Assembly (NCBI GenBank): GCA_964347975.1
Contig: CAYGAY010000004.1
Coordinates: 62,001 to 126,000 of the forward strand
Direction: 5' to 3'
DNA from: Bin87 sp964347975
GTDB taxonomy: Bacteria > Chloroflexota > Dehalococcoidia > Lucifugimonadales > UBA3495
DNA: 64,000 nucleotides
Numbering within the stretch: position 1 is the stretch's first letter; each line of letters opens with the position of its first letter. Under the pieces are notes generated by a model. The model was given only the letters and a program-made list of their open reading frames with translations. It did no database searches and was not told where the DNA came from. Positions 49,535 through 58,774 of this stretch are shown here, one piece after another. Made by a program: the position numbers and the translations under genes.

Positions 49535-50452
49535 ATGCAACGCTTCATAGTTCTGAGGTTATTACAAGGTTTGCTGGCGGTCTTCGCCATCAGCCTGATT
49601 GTCTTTTCGTTGTCGCGGATCGCCGGCGACCCGCTGGCCGCTATCCTGGACGACGAGTCGGGCAAAGAGCAGATCGAACTGCTACGAAAACAGTGGGGGC
49701 TGGACGAGCCGTTGCACGTCCAGTACTTGACTTACATGAGACGGCTGCTGACTGGTGATCTGGGCACTTCGTTCAAGTGGGACCGTCCGGTTGCGGAACT
49801 CATCCTTGAACGGTTGCCCGCAACTCTGCAACTTTCGGCCTTTGCTCTAGTTGTCACCGGCGTGATCGCTTTTCCCATTGGGGTGTTATCGGCGGTCAAA
49901 AAGGATTCCTGGTTTGATACCAGCGGCAAAATGTTCGCCATATTAGGACAGTCAGCTCCAACCTTTGCGGTGGGGCTGATCCTGATGTGGGTTTTCGCGG
50001 TTCAGCTGGGCTGGCTACCTACCTCCGGCAAAGGCGGGGTGAAGCATTTGTTGCTGCCCGGCTTTGCGCTGGGCTACTACAACGTAGCGGCCATCATGCG
50101 GTTGACCCGATCATCAATGCTTGACGTACTAGATACCGAGTACGTCAAGCTGGCCCGCATCAAGGGCATTCCCGAATGGAAGATTATCTGGAAGCACTGT
50201 TTCCGCAACGCCCTGATTGGCCCGCTGACGTATTTCAGCCTGATCTTTGCCATATTGATTACCGGTTCGGTGGTGATCGAAACGGTGTTTGCCTGGCCCG
50301 GCCTGGGTCTCATGGTGATCGAGGCCATCAACTCCAAAGATCACATCACGGTGCAAGCTGTGGTAATGCTGTTCGCCTTGCTGTACGTGGCAATCAACAT
50401 CATCACCGACGTCACGTACGCGTACGTTGACCCGCGCATCCGATACGGATAG
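49535..50452 (+). CDS. Peptide ABC permease (DppB-like), copy 1
   Basis: The 305-aa membrane protein shows the DppB N-terminus (MQRFIVLRLLQGLLAVFAISLIVFSLSRIAGDPLAAIL), a Q-W-G-L-D-E-P-L-H-V-Q-Y segment and the cytoplasmic EAA-like loop EYVKLARIKGIPEWKIIWKHCFRNALIGPLTYF. It has about six helices. It is paralogous to the permease at 53709 and pairs with the next gene to form the channel. Confidence 0.92.
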   Translation: MQRFIVLRLLQGLLAVFAISLIVFSLSRIAGDPLAAILDDESGKEQIELLRKQWGLDEPLHVQYLTYMRRLLTGDLGTSFKWDRPVAELILERLPATLQLSAFALVVTGVIAFPIGVLSAVKKDSWFDTSGKMFAILGQSAPTFAVGLILMWVFAVQLGWLPTSGKGGVKHLLLPGFALGYYNVAAIMRLTRSSMLDVLDTEYVKLARIKGIPEWKIIWKHCFRNALIGPLTYFSLIFAILITGSVVIETVFAWPGLGLMVIEAINSKDHITVQAVVMLFALLYVAINIITDVTYAYVDPRIRYG

Positions 50453-50476
50453 GCGTAGCGGGAGGGATAAAGACTT

Positions 50477-51562
50477 ATGGCCGTACAGACAACCGCTCCG
50501 GACGCGCAGGTGGGTGGCGCCCTTGCGGCCCCGGCAACAGAACCCTTCGGCGCCAAGGCATGGCGCGAGATCCGTCGGTTCCCAATACTGCCATCGTTCA
50601 TACTGATTATCTTGCTGGTGATACCGGCAATCTTCGCCGACCTGCTGGCGCCGCACGACCATCTGCTTGGCGACCTGGAACGGGTGCTGGAGCCTCCGGC
50701 ATGGGTGCCCGACCGCGAAAATGTGCGGGTCATTGTCCAGCGCGCCAGGGACAATAACGCCGAGGTCAGTCTCAACAACGCCCGCCGCAACATCGACAGC
50801 GGCGCCGGAACCCTGATCGACACCAACGGCAACGGCCAGCCGGACATCGGCGAAACTATGGTGCGCGTCGAGCCGGGCGGCAGTTGGGAATACCCCTTCG
50901 GCACCGACAAGCAAGGCCGCGACGTGTTGAGCCGACTCATGCACGGCGCGCGCATATCACTGGCGGTATCTTGTCTCGCCATCATGGTGGGCGGTTTCCT
51001 GGGAACCGCGTTGGGCATGCTGGCCGCGTTCAAAGGCGGCCTGGTGGACTCAATCTTGATGCGGATTGTGGACATCAAACTGGCATTCCCATCAATCCTG
51101 CTGGCCCTCACGCTGGTAGTAGCGATTGGATCGGGCTTCAGCACTGTAGTCATTGTGATCGCCCTGCTCCTGTGGGCACGCTACGCTCGGGTGGTTCGCG
51201 GCGAGGCATTGACCATCAAGGAACGCGATTTCATTGATCGCGCTCGCGTGTCCGGCGCTTCCAATCTGAGGATTATGCTGCGGCACATTTTCCCCAACGT
51301 GTTCAACACCGTAATCGTTCTGGCAACGCTCGAAGTTGGGCACGTCATCATCCTAGAAGCGACACTTAGCTTCCTCGGGGCGGGAATACCGCGGCCTCAA
51401 CCGGCCTGGGGCCTGATGGCCGCCGATGGTCGAGAGGTCATCACCAGTTCCTGGTGGATATTCCTCTTCCCCTGCCTGGCCATCGTGCTTACGGTGCTCT
51501 CCATGAACTTGTTGGGCGACTGGCTCCGCGACCGGCTTGACCCCAAGCTGAGGAACGTCTAG
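50477..51562 (+). CDS. Peptide ABC permease (DppC-like), copy 1, with EF-hand-like loop
   Basis: The 361-aa protein is longer than usual for DppC (about 300 aa). Extra residues lie in the extracytoplasmic loop after the first helix, including DTNGNGQPDIGE at residues 115-126, which fits the EF-hand calcium-loop pattern D-x-N-x-N-G-x-x-D-x-x-E. The transmembrane core and the EAA loop (RVSGASNLRIMLRHIFPNVFNTVIV) are standard. Copy 2 (54688) has a similar loop without the full motif. The calcium role is inferred. Confidence 0.9.
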   Translation: MAVQTTAPDAQVGGALAAPATEPFGAKAWREIRRFPILPSFILIILLVIPAIFADLLAPHDHLLGDLERVLEPPAWVPDRENVRVIVQRARDNNAEVSLNNARRNIDSGAGTLIDTNGNGQPDIGETMVRVEPGGSWEYPFGTDKQGRDVLSRLMHGARISLAVSCLAIMVGGFLGTALGMLAAFKGGLVDSILMRIVDIKLAFPSILLALTLVVAIGSGFSTVVIVIALLLWARYARVVRGEALTIKERDFIDRARVSGASNLRIMLRHIFPNVFNTVIVLATLEVGHVIILEATLSFLGAGIPRPQPAWGLMAADGREVITSSWWIFLFPCLAIVLTVLSMNLLGDWLRDRLDPKLRNV

Positions 51563-51621
51563 CCGAGCCCCTAGCCCATCCATTGGTAAAAGCTACACTC
51601 GTCTCAACTCCGGAGGATTGC

Positions 51622-53595
51622 ATGACCCGCCGTATCAAAACCAGATTGTCAACGATCGTGACCGCGCTGGCGCTGGTGGCAGCGCTGTTCGCGGTGGCCT
51701 GCGGAGGCGCCGAGGAGGCTTCCGCGCCGGCCGCCACCGAGGCTCCCGCTGCGGCCGCACAACAGCCAGCGGCGGCCACAGAAGCGCCGGCGGCAGCGCC
51801 CGCCGCGCCCGCGGCCGCCACCCAGGCGCCGCCACCGGCCACGTCAGCCCCCACCAGACCGTCTTTCGTGGCATCCACACCGGTGGCCGAAGCGACGCCT
51901 ACGCCTGAAGCGGAAGCCCGCGCCGGGGAGCTCAAAACCAAGGACCTGGTGTTCCTGTTCTCGCAGCAGACCCGCCAGGGCATCATGGACTGCGACGTTA
52001 CGGGCAGCGCGACCAGCCAGCACCGGCCGTCCCACGAGTTCATGCTGGACGCCGACCGTTACACCGGCGCGTTGGTGCCGCAGCTGTCCACCGACTGGAG
52101 CGTGAGCGACGACGGACGAACCTGGAACTTCAAGCTGCGCGAGGGCGTCAACTTCCACTTCGGATACGGCGAGTTCACTGCGCACGACGTGGTCAATTCA
52201 CTGAATTACTACACCAACCCGACCTGCGGCGCGTCCTACTCCGACTACTTCCGCACCAACCCACAAGCGATACCGGAAGTCATCAGTGACCACGAAATAA
52301 ACATCACCATGGGCGCTCGCCCTGAGTTGATCTTCGACTACTGGATTTCCGGTTACCGCGGCCTCCCCATCACCAGCAAGTCCCAGTGGGACACCGGGTG
52401 TCCCAGCGGCGAGGCCGACTACGAAACCTTCGAAGTTGCCGCCCACCTGGACGGATTCTGCTCCGCCGGGGAAGATACGTTGCTGGAAGAAGGTCCGGCG
52501 CGCCTGGGGCCGTACCAGTTCGCCAACTTTGAGAAAGGCATCGGTTGGCTTTGGGAACGGGCCCCCGGCGACCACTATCGAGTTGACCCGGACTGGGACA
52601 GCATTGAAATCAAGATCATTGAAGAGGCGTCCACCCGGCTGGCCGCCATGTTGGCGCGTGAAGCGCACCTCGCCACCATCGACCGCGCATTGGTGGGCCA
52701 GGCCCTGGATGCCGGCCTGGACATCGCCGAGAGTCAGGTAGTGGCCGTGAACAGCATGATGGTGTTTGGCGGCCTCTACTACTCGACCAAAGAAGGACCG
52801 GCGTTTGATCCATACTCCGCCGCGTCCTACGATCCCACTGTTCCCTGGGCCGCGCCCGGCGAAACCGGCAAGCTGGTTCGCCAGGCGATGAACAAGGCCA
52901 TCGACCGGGACGCCATCCGCGAGAACATCTTCGATGGACAGGGGGCCGAGGGTCGCGTGGCCGGCCTGATTCCCAGCGCGGAAGCCTTCGGCGGTGAATA
53001 CGCCGGCTACAACCCGGATTGGGAAGACCGGTGGGAAGATCTCTACGGCTACGACCCCGAGGCAGCCCGGGAGCTGCTGACCGAAGCAGGTTACCCCAAC
53101 GGGTTCCACGTGCCGATCATCAGCTACACCATGAGCGGTCTGCCCGAAATGAAGGACTACGTAGTGGCCATCGCCGCGATGTGGGAGAACATCGGGCTGG
53201 AGACGGAGATCCGCGAGATGGAGTTTTCCGCTTGGCGACAGGAATACCGCGGCGCTACGACCAACTGCTGCGTGTACCCCTTCCGGGGCTATGCCGAACC
53301 GCCGCATCCGACCGTACACTTCGCGTACAGCCCGGAGCGGTTCATGCGTTTCTACGTCAGCGACACGGCCTGGCAGAACACCTTCAACGCCCTGAACTCC
53401 CTGAACTTCGAGGAGCAGTTGGGCTACTGGCACGCCGTATCCGACGAACTATTCTACGAAGTGGCGTCCATTCCACTGCATACGCTGTCGGTTCAAGTGG
53501 TGATTGATCCCGAAGTGGTGGAGGAATATATCTACCTGGGGCCCTACGGCGGTCAGTTCACTGACCTCGAGCACATCAAGGGCGCGCGTTACTGA
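51622..53595 (+). CDS. Family-5 peptide ABC substrate-binding lipoprotein, copy 2
   Basis: The 657-aa lipoprotein has the signal LALVAALFAVAC, an Ala/Pro linker rich in APAAT repeats, and an SBP_bac_5 domain almost parallel to copy 1: LSTDWSVSDDGRTWNFKLREGVNFHFGYGEFTAHDVVNSLNYY. I took ATG 51622 after CGGAGGATTG, not the upstream GTG at 51583. It starts the second unit of the duplicated operon. The two binding proteins are diverged enough that their ligands may differ. Confidence 0.9.
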   Translation: MTRRIKTRLSTIVTALALVAALFAVACGGAEEASAPAATEAPAAAAQQPAAATEAPAAAPAAPAAATQAPPPATSAPTRPSFVASTPVAEATPTPEAEARAGELKTKDLVFLFSQQTRQGIMDCDVTGSATSQHRPSHEFMLDADRYTGALVPQLSTDWSVSDDGRTWNFKLREGVNFHFGYGEFTAHDVVNSLNYYTNPTCGASYSDYFRTNPQAIPEVISDHEINITMGARPELIFDYWISGYRGLPITSKSQWDTGCPSGEADYETFEVAAHLDGFCSAGEDTLLEEGPARLGPYQFANFEKGIGWLWERAPGDHYRVDPDWDSIEIKIIEEASTRLAAMLAREAHLATIDRALVGQALDAGLDIAESQVVAVNSMMVFGGLYYSTKEGPAFDPYSAASYDPTVPWAAPGETGKLVRQAMNKAIDRDAIRENIFDGQGAEGRVAGLIPSAEAFGGEYAGYNPDWEDRWEDLYGYDPEAARELLTEAGYPNGFHVPIISYTMSGLPEMKDYVVAIAAMWENIGLETEIREMEFSAWRQEYRGATTNCCVYPFRGYAEPPHPTVHFAYSPERFMRFYVSDTAWQNTFNALNSLNFEEQLGYWHAVSDELFYEVASIPLHTLSVQVVIDPEVVEEYIYLGPYGGQFTDLEHIKGARY

Positions 53596-53635
53596 CGTTC
53601 GGGGTTTCCCGAGTTGACGGCCCCAGCTTTGGTTT

Positions 53636-53673
53636 CCTGCGGCAGCGTTGCAGTCCAAGCGCGCTGCCGCAGG
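53636..53673 (+). promoter_or_regulatory. Intercistronic hairpin after binding-protein gene, copy 2
   Basis: CCTGCGGCAGC and its exact complement form an 11-bp stem with a 16-nt loop in the gap before the permease. Its position matches that of the hairpin in copy 1, but the sequence is different, suggesting independent maintenance of the same function. Confidence 0.6.
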
Positions 53674-53708
53674 ATGCTTGGTCAATTCAGTAGCCAGCCC
53701 AGGGAGGG

Positions 53709-54632
53709 ATGATGCAGAGATACATCCTCAGGCGGATCGCCCAGGGCATCCTGGCGATTTTCGTCATCAGCACTGTCACCTTTGCGCTGGCCCGCGTGTC
53801 CGGCGATCCGCTCAACGTGCTTTTGCCGGAAGAAGCCTCCGAAGAACAGATTCAGCTGACCAAAGAAGAATGGGGGCTGGATAAACCGCTCCATATGCAG
53901 TACCTGCTGTACCTGGGCAAATTGTTCCAGGGCGACATGGGGGAAGCCTTGGCGTGGCCGAATGCCACCGCCGTCGAGCTGATCATGGAGCGTCTTCCCA
54001 ACACTATCAAACTGTCGGCTTTAGCCTTGGTGGTGAGCGGGGCAATCGCCTTCCCAATTGGGGTTCTGGTAGCCATCAAGAAAGATACGCCCTTCGACTA
54101 CGGCGGAAAGCTGTTCGCCATCCTGGGGCAATCGGCGCCATCCTTCGCGGTGGGGTTGATATTGATGTGGATATTCGCGGTGCAGCTGAACGTATTTCCC
54201 ACCTCCGGGAGCGGCGGGATAGAGTATATGATCCTGCCGGCAGTGGCCCTGGGTTACTACAACGTGGCGGCGTTGATGCGCCTGACCAGATCATCGATGC
54301 TGGAGGTTCTGGACACCGAGTACGTCAAGCTGGCGCGTATCAAAGGCGTGGCTGAGTGGAAAGTGATCTGGAAACATTGCTTCCGCAACGCCTTGATTGT
54401 GCCGTTGACCTATTTCGGGTTAATTGGCGCGGTCTTAATCACCGGCTCGGTGGTAATTGAGACCGTCTTCGCCTGGCCTGGGCTGGGAGCGTTGGTAATT
54501 GACGCGATCCTGTTCCGCGACTACGTGGTAGTGCAGGCGGTGGTGCTGCTGTTCGCAGCGGCGTTCGTGGTCATCAACATCATGGTGGACGTGCTCTACG
54601 CGTACATTGACCCGCGGATCAGGTATTCCTGA
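53709..54632 (+). CDS. Peptide ABC permease (DppB-like), copy 2
   Basis: The 307-aa protein is the paralogue of the permease at 49535: MQRYILRRIAQGILAIFVISTVTFALARVSGDPLNVLLPEE, EWGLDKPLHMQYLLY and EYVKLARIKGVAEWKVIWKHCFRNALIVPLTYF. About six helices. Start could be either of two adjacent ATGs (53709 or 53712), after AGGGAGGG. Confidence 0.92.
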   Translation: MMQRYILRRIAQGILAIFVISTVTFALARVSGDPLNVLLPEEASEEQIQLTKEEWGLDKPLHMQYLLYLGKLFQGDMGEALAWPNATAVELIMERLPNTIKLSALALVVSGAIAFPIGVLVAIKKDTPFDYGGKLFAILGQSAPSFAVGLILMWIFAVQLNVFPTSGSGGIEYMILPAVALGYYNVAALMRLTRSSMLEVLDTEYVKLARIKGVAEWKVIWKHCFRNALIVPLTYFGLIGAVLITGSVVIETVFAWPGLGALVIDAILFRDYVVVQAVVLLFAAAFVVINIMVDVLYAYIDPRIRYS

Positions 54633-54647
54633 TTCCGTTGGGGGGGA

Positions 54648-54653
54648 TATAAT
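54648..54653 (+). promoter_or_regulatory. Candidate internal promoter -10
   Basis: TATAAT lies 35 bp before the copy 2 DppC-like gene. No clear -35 is visible. It could provide extra transcription for the second permease and both ATPases. Confidence 0.3.
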
Positions 54654-54687
54654 CGCGGCAGAATCGCAACATCGATTGAGGTACTAA

Positions 54688-55770
54688 ATGGCAGCGGTAA
54701 CAACACCGGACCTCGCAGCGCCGGCAACCCCGCGTCCGTCCGGCCGCATCGGCGCCGGCTTCAGGGCGATACGCCAGCTTCCACTCATACCGATAGCGGT
54801 TCTGGTCGTGTTGCTGGTGGTGCCGGCGATGTTCGCCAACCAACTGGCTCCGCACAGTCATCGCATCGGTGAGCTGAACGACGCCAAACTGCCGCCCTTC
54901 TGGGTTTCGGAGAGCTTTGAAGAGCGGACGGTGGTGGAGCGCGCCGACCGCAGCCGCCTGGACGTTGAAATCGGCCTGACCAACGCGCGGCGGAAGATTG
55001 AACGAGGAGAAGCGACCTTTCTCACCGGCGGAGAAGACGGCGCGGTCAATGCCGGCGACACGATTCGATTTCAGGCGCAGCAAGGCGGCTCAATGAACTA
55101 TCCATTGGGCACTGACAAACAGGGCCGGGACATCCTGAGCCGGATCATGCACGGCGCCCGGGTTTCGTTGTTGGTATCCAGCCTCGCCATCCTGCTGGGA
55201 GGAGGGCTGGGGACGCTGCTGGGTATGCTTGCTGCGTATCGCGGCGGGAAAACGGACTCCATCATCATGCGCATCGTTGACATCAAGCTGGCGTTCCCTA
55301 CCATCCTGTTGGCGCTGGTGCTGGTCGCCGCCATCGGCGCCGGTTTCGCGACGGTGATCGTGGTAATCGCAGTGCTATTGTGGGCCAGGTACGCCCGCGT
55401 CGTCCGCGGAGAGGCGTTAGCCATCAAGCAGCAGGACTTCATTGACCGGGCCCGCGTATCCGGCGCGTCCAACGCGCGGATCATGATGCGCCACATTTTT
55501 CCCAATTTGGTCAATACAGTGGTAGTATTAGCCACGTTGGAGGTGGGACACGTTATAATCCTGGAGTCGACCCTGAGTTTCCTGGGCGCCGGCATACCCG
55601 CGCCGACCCCGGCTTGGGGCGTTATGGTGGCAGATGGCAGAGACCTGATTACCACGGCATGGTGGATCTTCCTGTTTCCCTGTCTGGCGATTGTGCTCAC
55701 CGTACTGTCCATGAACCTGCTGGGCGACTGGCTGAGAGACCGACTCGACCCGAAACTGAGGAACATTTAG
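54688..55770 (+). CDS. Peptide ABC permease (DppC-like), copy 2
   Basis: The 360-aa protein is paralogous to the one at 50477, with LPLIPIAVLVVLLVVPAMFANQLAPHSH, GTDKQGRDILSRIMHGARVSLLVSSLAILLGGGLGTLLGML and the EAA loop ARVSGASNARIMMRHIFPNLVNTVVVLATLEVGHVIILE. It keeps the enlarged extracytoplasmic loop (TGGEDGAVNAGDTIRF), but the EF-hand pattern is only partial. Permease of the heterodimeric channel. Confidence 0.92.
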   Translation: MAAVTTPDLAAPATPRPSGRIGAGFRAIRQLPLIPIAVLVVLLVVPAMFANQLAPHSHRIGELNDAKLPPFWVSESFEERTVVERADRSRLDVEIGLTNARRKIERGEATFLTGGEDGAVNAGDTIRFQAQQGGSMNYPLGTDKQGRDILSRIMHGARVSLLVSSLAILLGGGLGTLLGMLAAYRGGKTDSIIMRIVDIKLAFPTILLALVLVAAIGAGFATVIVVIAVLLWARYARVVRGEALAIKQQDFIDRARVSGASNARIMMRHIFPNLVNTVVVLATLEVGHVIILESTLSFLGAGIPAPTPAWGVMVADGRDLITTAWWIFLFPCLAIVLTVLSMNLLGDWLRDRLDPKLRNI

Positions 55771-55773
55771 GCC

Positions 55774-56817
55774 ATGACAGCTGTACAGACCGCAACCGAC
55801 ACCATTCTCGAGGTCAGCGACCTCAAAACCTACATTTTCACCCGCGCCGCCGTGGTGAAAGCTGTTGACGGCATAACCTTCAACCTGAAGAAAGGCGAGA
55901 CGCTCGGTATCGTGGGCGAATCGGGTTGTGGCAAGACCATGACCGCCCTGTCGCTGCTGCGCCTGGTGCCCAAACCGGCCGGCCGTATCGTGGAAGGCGC
56001 GATCGTTCTCAACGGCGAGGACATCCTGCAGAAGAGCGAAGACGAAATGCGGGACGTGCGCGGCCGTCAAATCTCCATGATTTTGCAGGACCCGCAGACC
56101 TCGCTCAATCCGGTGTTCACCATCGGGAACCAACTGCGGGAGGCGCTGGGCATCGCCCATAAGGAAAACAAGAGCTCGATGCTGGGCCGCGCCGTTGACG
56201 CTTTGCGCAAGGTCAACGTGGCCGCGCCCGAGCGTCGCCTGGAAGACTACCCGCACCAGATGTCCGGCGGCATGAAGCAGCGCGTCGTCGGGGCCATCGC
56301 CATGTCCTGCGAGCCGGGGATCATCATCGCCGACGAGCCGACCACCGCGCTGGACGTCACCATTCAATTGCAGTACCTGCGGCTCCTGAAGGAAATCCAG
56401 GCGGAGACCGGACTGGCCATCATCTTCATCACCCACGACTTTGGCGTGGTCGCTCGCATGTGCGACCGCGTGGCGGTGATGTACGCCGGACGCATCATTG
56501 AGCAGGGTGACGTGCGCGACATCTTCAGCCGTCCGGCGCATCCCTACACCCAGGCATTGATCAACTCGGTGCCCAAACTGGAGGAGCGGGTGGACCGGCT
56601 CTACTCTATTGAAGGGCAGCCGCCGTTGCTTTCCAACCTTCCCGAAGGCTGCCGGTTCGCCCCCAGGTGCGAGTATGCCACAGACAAGTGCATCAACGCT
56701 TATCCGTCGTCTGTCCAGTTGGATGAAGGGCACTACGCCGACTGCTGGGCCCTGGGTTCCGACTGGGAGGGGACGCCCATCGCCGAGTTCGTCGCTCCCA
56801 CTGGCACCAGCGGCTAA
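55774..56817 (+). CDS. Peptide ABC ATPase (DppD/OppD-like)
   Basis: The 347-aa protein has Walker A (GESGCGKTMT), Q-loop, signature MSGGMKQRVV, Walker B (IIIADEPTTALDV) and His-switch (ITHDFGVVARM), then the oligopeptide C-terminal domain with the four-Cys FeS-like or zinc motif (RFAPRCEYATDKC). It starts four bases after the permease stop. There is only one such ATPase pair for two permease pairs. Acts on the cytoplasmic face. Confidence 0.94.
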   Translation: MTAVQTATDTILEVSDLKTYIFTRAAVVKAVDGITFNLKKGETLGIVGESGCGKTMTALSLLRLVPKPAGRIVEGAIVLNGEDILQKSEDEMRDVRGRQISMILQDPQTSLNPVFTIGNQLREALGIAHKENKSSMLGRAVDALRKVNVAAPERRLEDYPHQMSGGMKQRVVGAIAMSCEPGIIIADEPTTALDVTIQLQYLRLLKEIQAETGLAIIFITHDFGVVARMCDRVAVMYAGRIIEQGDVRDIFSRPAHPYTQALINSVPKLEERVDRLYSIEGQPPLLSNLPEGCRFAPRCEYATDKCINAYPSSVQLDEGHYADCWALGSDWEGTPIAEFVAPTGTSG

Positions 56818-56870
56818 GGGCGCTCCGGCTACTTCAACTTTGAAACCAGATAGAGGAGGTCGCGTCAATC

Positions 56871-57851
56871 ATGGCAGTCGCCACCAATGATACGCTGCTC
56901 GAGGTCAGCGGGTTGAAAAAATACTTCCCGGTCACCAAGGGCCTCATAATGATGAAGACCATCGGCTACGTGCAGGCGGTGGACGGGATCTCCTTTACCA
57001 TCAAACAGGGCGAGACCCTGGGCCTGGTGGGAGAATCGGGTTGCGGAAAAACGACGACCAGCAAGCTTCTGCTGCGCCTGGAACGCCCGACTGAAGGTGA
57101 AATCCTGCTTGAAGGCGAGGACATCAACACCTTCCGCGGGGCCCAACTCCAGGAGTATCGGACTACCGTCCAAGCCGTTTTCCAGGACCCGTGGTCCTCG
57201 CTCAGCCCGCGCATGAGGGTCCGGGATATCGTTTCGGAACCCCTGGTAGTGAACCGAAACGTCACCACCCAGGAGAAAAATGACCGGGTGGCGGAAGTGC
57301 TGGCCCAGGTCGGTCTGCATTCGCAGCAGGCCAACAACTATCCCCACGAGTTCAGCGGCGGACAACGGCAGCGCATCGCGGTGGCTTCGGCCCTGGTGTC
57401 GTATCCCAAGTTGATCGTGCTCGACGAGCCGGTTTCCGCCTTGGACGTGTCGATTCGCGCCCAGGTGATGAACCTGCTGAAGGACCTGCAGGAGCAGTAC
57501 AACGTCAGTTACCTGCTAATCGCTCACAACCTGGCGACGGTCCGCTACATGGCCCACCAGACGGCGGTTATGTACCTCGGCCAGATCGTTGAGTTTGCCG
57601 AGACCGAGGAACTGTACAACAACGCCCTGCACCCCTATACCAAAGCGCTGTTCTCGGCGGCGCTGCCATCGCACCCCGACCTGATCCGCGAAGATATCGT
57701 GCTCCAGGGCGAGGTGCCGTCGCCCATCAACCCGCCGACGGGGTGCCGTTTCCACCCGCGCTGTCCCTTTGCAATGCCCCAGTGTTCCGAAGAAGCGCCT
57801 GTGGACAAGGAGGTATCGCCCGGCCACCGGGTGGCTTGCCACCTCTACTGA
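56871..57851 (+). CDS. Peptide ABC ATPase (DppF/OppF-like)
   Basis: The 326-aa protein has Walker A (GESGCGKTTTS), signature FSGGQRQRIAVASALV, Walker B (LIVLDEPVSALDV) and the switch His (IAHNLATVRYMAHQ), followed by the oligopeptide transporter C-terminal with RFHPRCPFAMPQC. It is the second half of the ATPase pair. It follows the previous gene by 53 bp and is ended by a strong terminator. Confidence 0.94.
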   Translation: MAVATNDTLLEVSGLKKYFPVTKGLIMMKTIGYVQAVDGISFTIKQGETLGLVGESGCGKTTTSKLLLRLERPTEGEILLEGEDINTFRGAQLQEYRTTVQAVFQDPWSSLSPRMRVRDIVSEPLVVNRNVTTQEKNDRVAEVLAQVGLHSQQANNYPHEFSGGQRQRIAVASALVSYPKLIVLDEPVSALDVSIRAQVMNLLKDLQEQYNVSYLLIAHNLATVRYMAHQTAVMYLGQIVEFAETEELYNNALHPYTKALFSAALPSHPDLIREDIVLQGEVPSPINPPTGCRFHPRCPFAMPQCSEEAPVDKEVSPGHRVACHLY

Positions 57852-57894
57852 CGAAAGCGGTTCCGGTCTTACCCGCAGCGCATCCGGGTTTTAC

Positions 57895-57935
57895 GGAGCG
57901 GCATCGCGGTTCGGCGATGCCGCTCCCTGGTTTTT
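57895..57935 (+). terminator. Terminator of the peptide transporter locus
   Basis: A perfect 13-bp stem (GGAGCGGCATCGC and complement) with a 6-nt loop is followed by CTGGTTTTT. It lies between the two convergent transcription units. Confidence 0.85.
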
Positions 57936-57944
57936 CAGCGCGTT

Positions 57945-58703
57945 TCAGCGGGCCGCTGTGGCCGGCGCATGCGCCCGCAGGAAGTCGCGCACCTGGTTGA
58001 TCGTCTGGGCCTTTAGGTCCGGATCTTCCTTCCAGGGATACACGGTCGCCTGGGCATTGGGCGCGATTTCGGCCAATTCCATAGCCGCTTCGAGGGAGTG
58101 AGAGGGCGTATCGTCGGGCATGACCAGCAACGGGGTCTGGCACGAGCGAGCGAAGTCCCGGGACACGCTGTACACAAAGTCCGGCTGGATTCGGTAGAGG
58201 TTGTGGAGGTATTGCTCTACGACTGCCGGGGTTAAATCCGGACGACCGGCAATCAACTCGGGACCCCAGACGTCGCGGCCGGAATCGTACATGGCGTCCG
58301 GGGTTTGCCTGGCGTGTCCAACCGGCTGGCAGAGCACGGCGGCGACAACCCGGTCCGGCGCGCGTTTAGCCAGCGTCATGGCGAAAGGCCCGCCGATGCA
58401 GAATCCGATGAAACCGAACTTGTCAATTCCCAGGTGATCCATCAACCCCAGCTGGTCGTCAGCAAAAGCGCCCCAGGGGTCTTCCACCTGAACCGGGCCC
58501 GTGGACTGTCCGCCGTTGGCGTTGCGCTGGTCCATGGTGATGCAGCGGAAGTCATCCTTGAATTCATCCATGGCGTTGAAGACTTGTCTGGGCCAACCAC
58601 TCATTATGGAATTCAGTCCCCCGCCCGGGGTCGCCAGGAGTGGAAACCCTGACCCGACATCCTCATAGTGAATGGTGACGTCGCCTCTGGTATAGAACGG
58701 CAT
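57945..58703 (-). CDS. Alpha/beta hydrolase
   Basis: The 252-aa protein has the alpha/beta-hydrolase layout: VTIHYEDVGSGFPLLATPGGGLNS, CITMDQRNANGGQSTGPV, FGFIGFCIGGPFAMTLAK (nucleophile elbow with Cys in FCIGG, G-x-C-x-G) and LLVMPDDTPSHSLEAA. Here the nucleophile position holds Cys rather than Ser, as in dienelactone hydrolases, which makes a Cys-nucleophile hydrolase likely. ATG 58703 follows AAAGGAGAAATTGCC; the longer frame from 58910 lacks support. A promoter is just upstream. Confidence 0.8.
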   Translation of the reverse strand: MPFYTRGDVTIHYEDVGSGFPLLATPGGGLNSIMSGWPRQVFNAMDEFKDDFRCITMDQRNANGGQSTGPVQVEDPWGAFADDQLGLMDHLGIDKFGFIGFCIGGPFAMTLAKRAPDRVVAAVLCQPVGHARQTPDAMYDSGRDVWGPELIAGRPDLTPAVVEQYLHNLYRIQPDFVYSVSRDFARSCQTPLLVMPDDTPSHSLEAAMELAEIAPNAQATVYPWKEDPDLKAQTINQVRDFLRAHAPATAAR

Positions 58704-58746
58704 GGCAATTTCTCCTTTGTTTGATTTCAGTAGGAAACTGCTGACA

Positions 58747-58774
58747 ATTGTAAATTGGGCAACCCGGTTGTCAA
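58747..58774 (-). promoter_or_regulatory. Strong promoter for the alpha/beta hydrolase
   Basis: On the minus strand TTGACA (58774-58769) and TACAAT (58752-58747) are 16 bp apart, about 40 bp upstream of the start codon. Confidence 0.7.
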
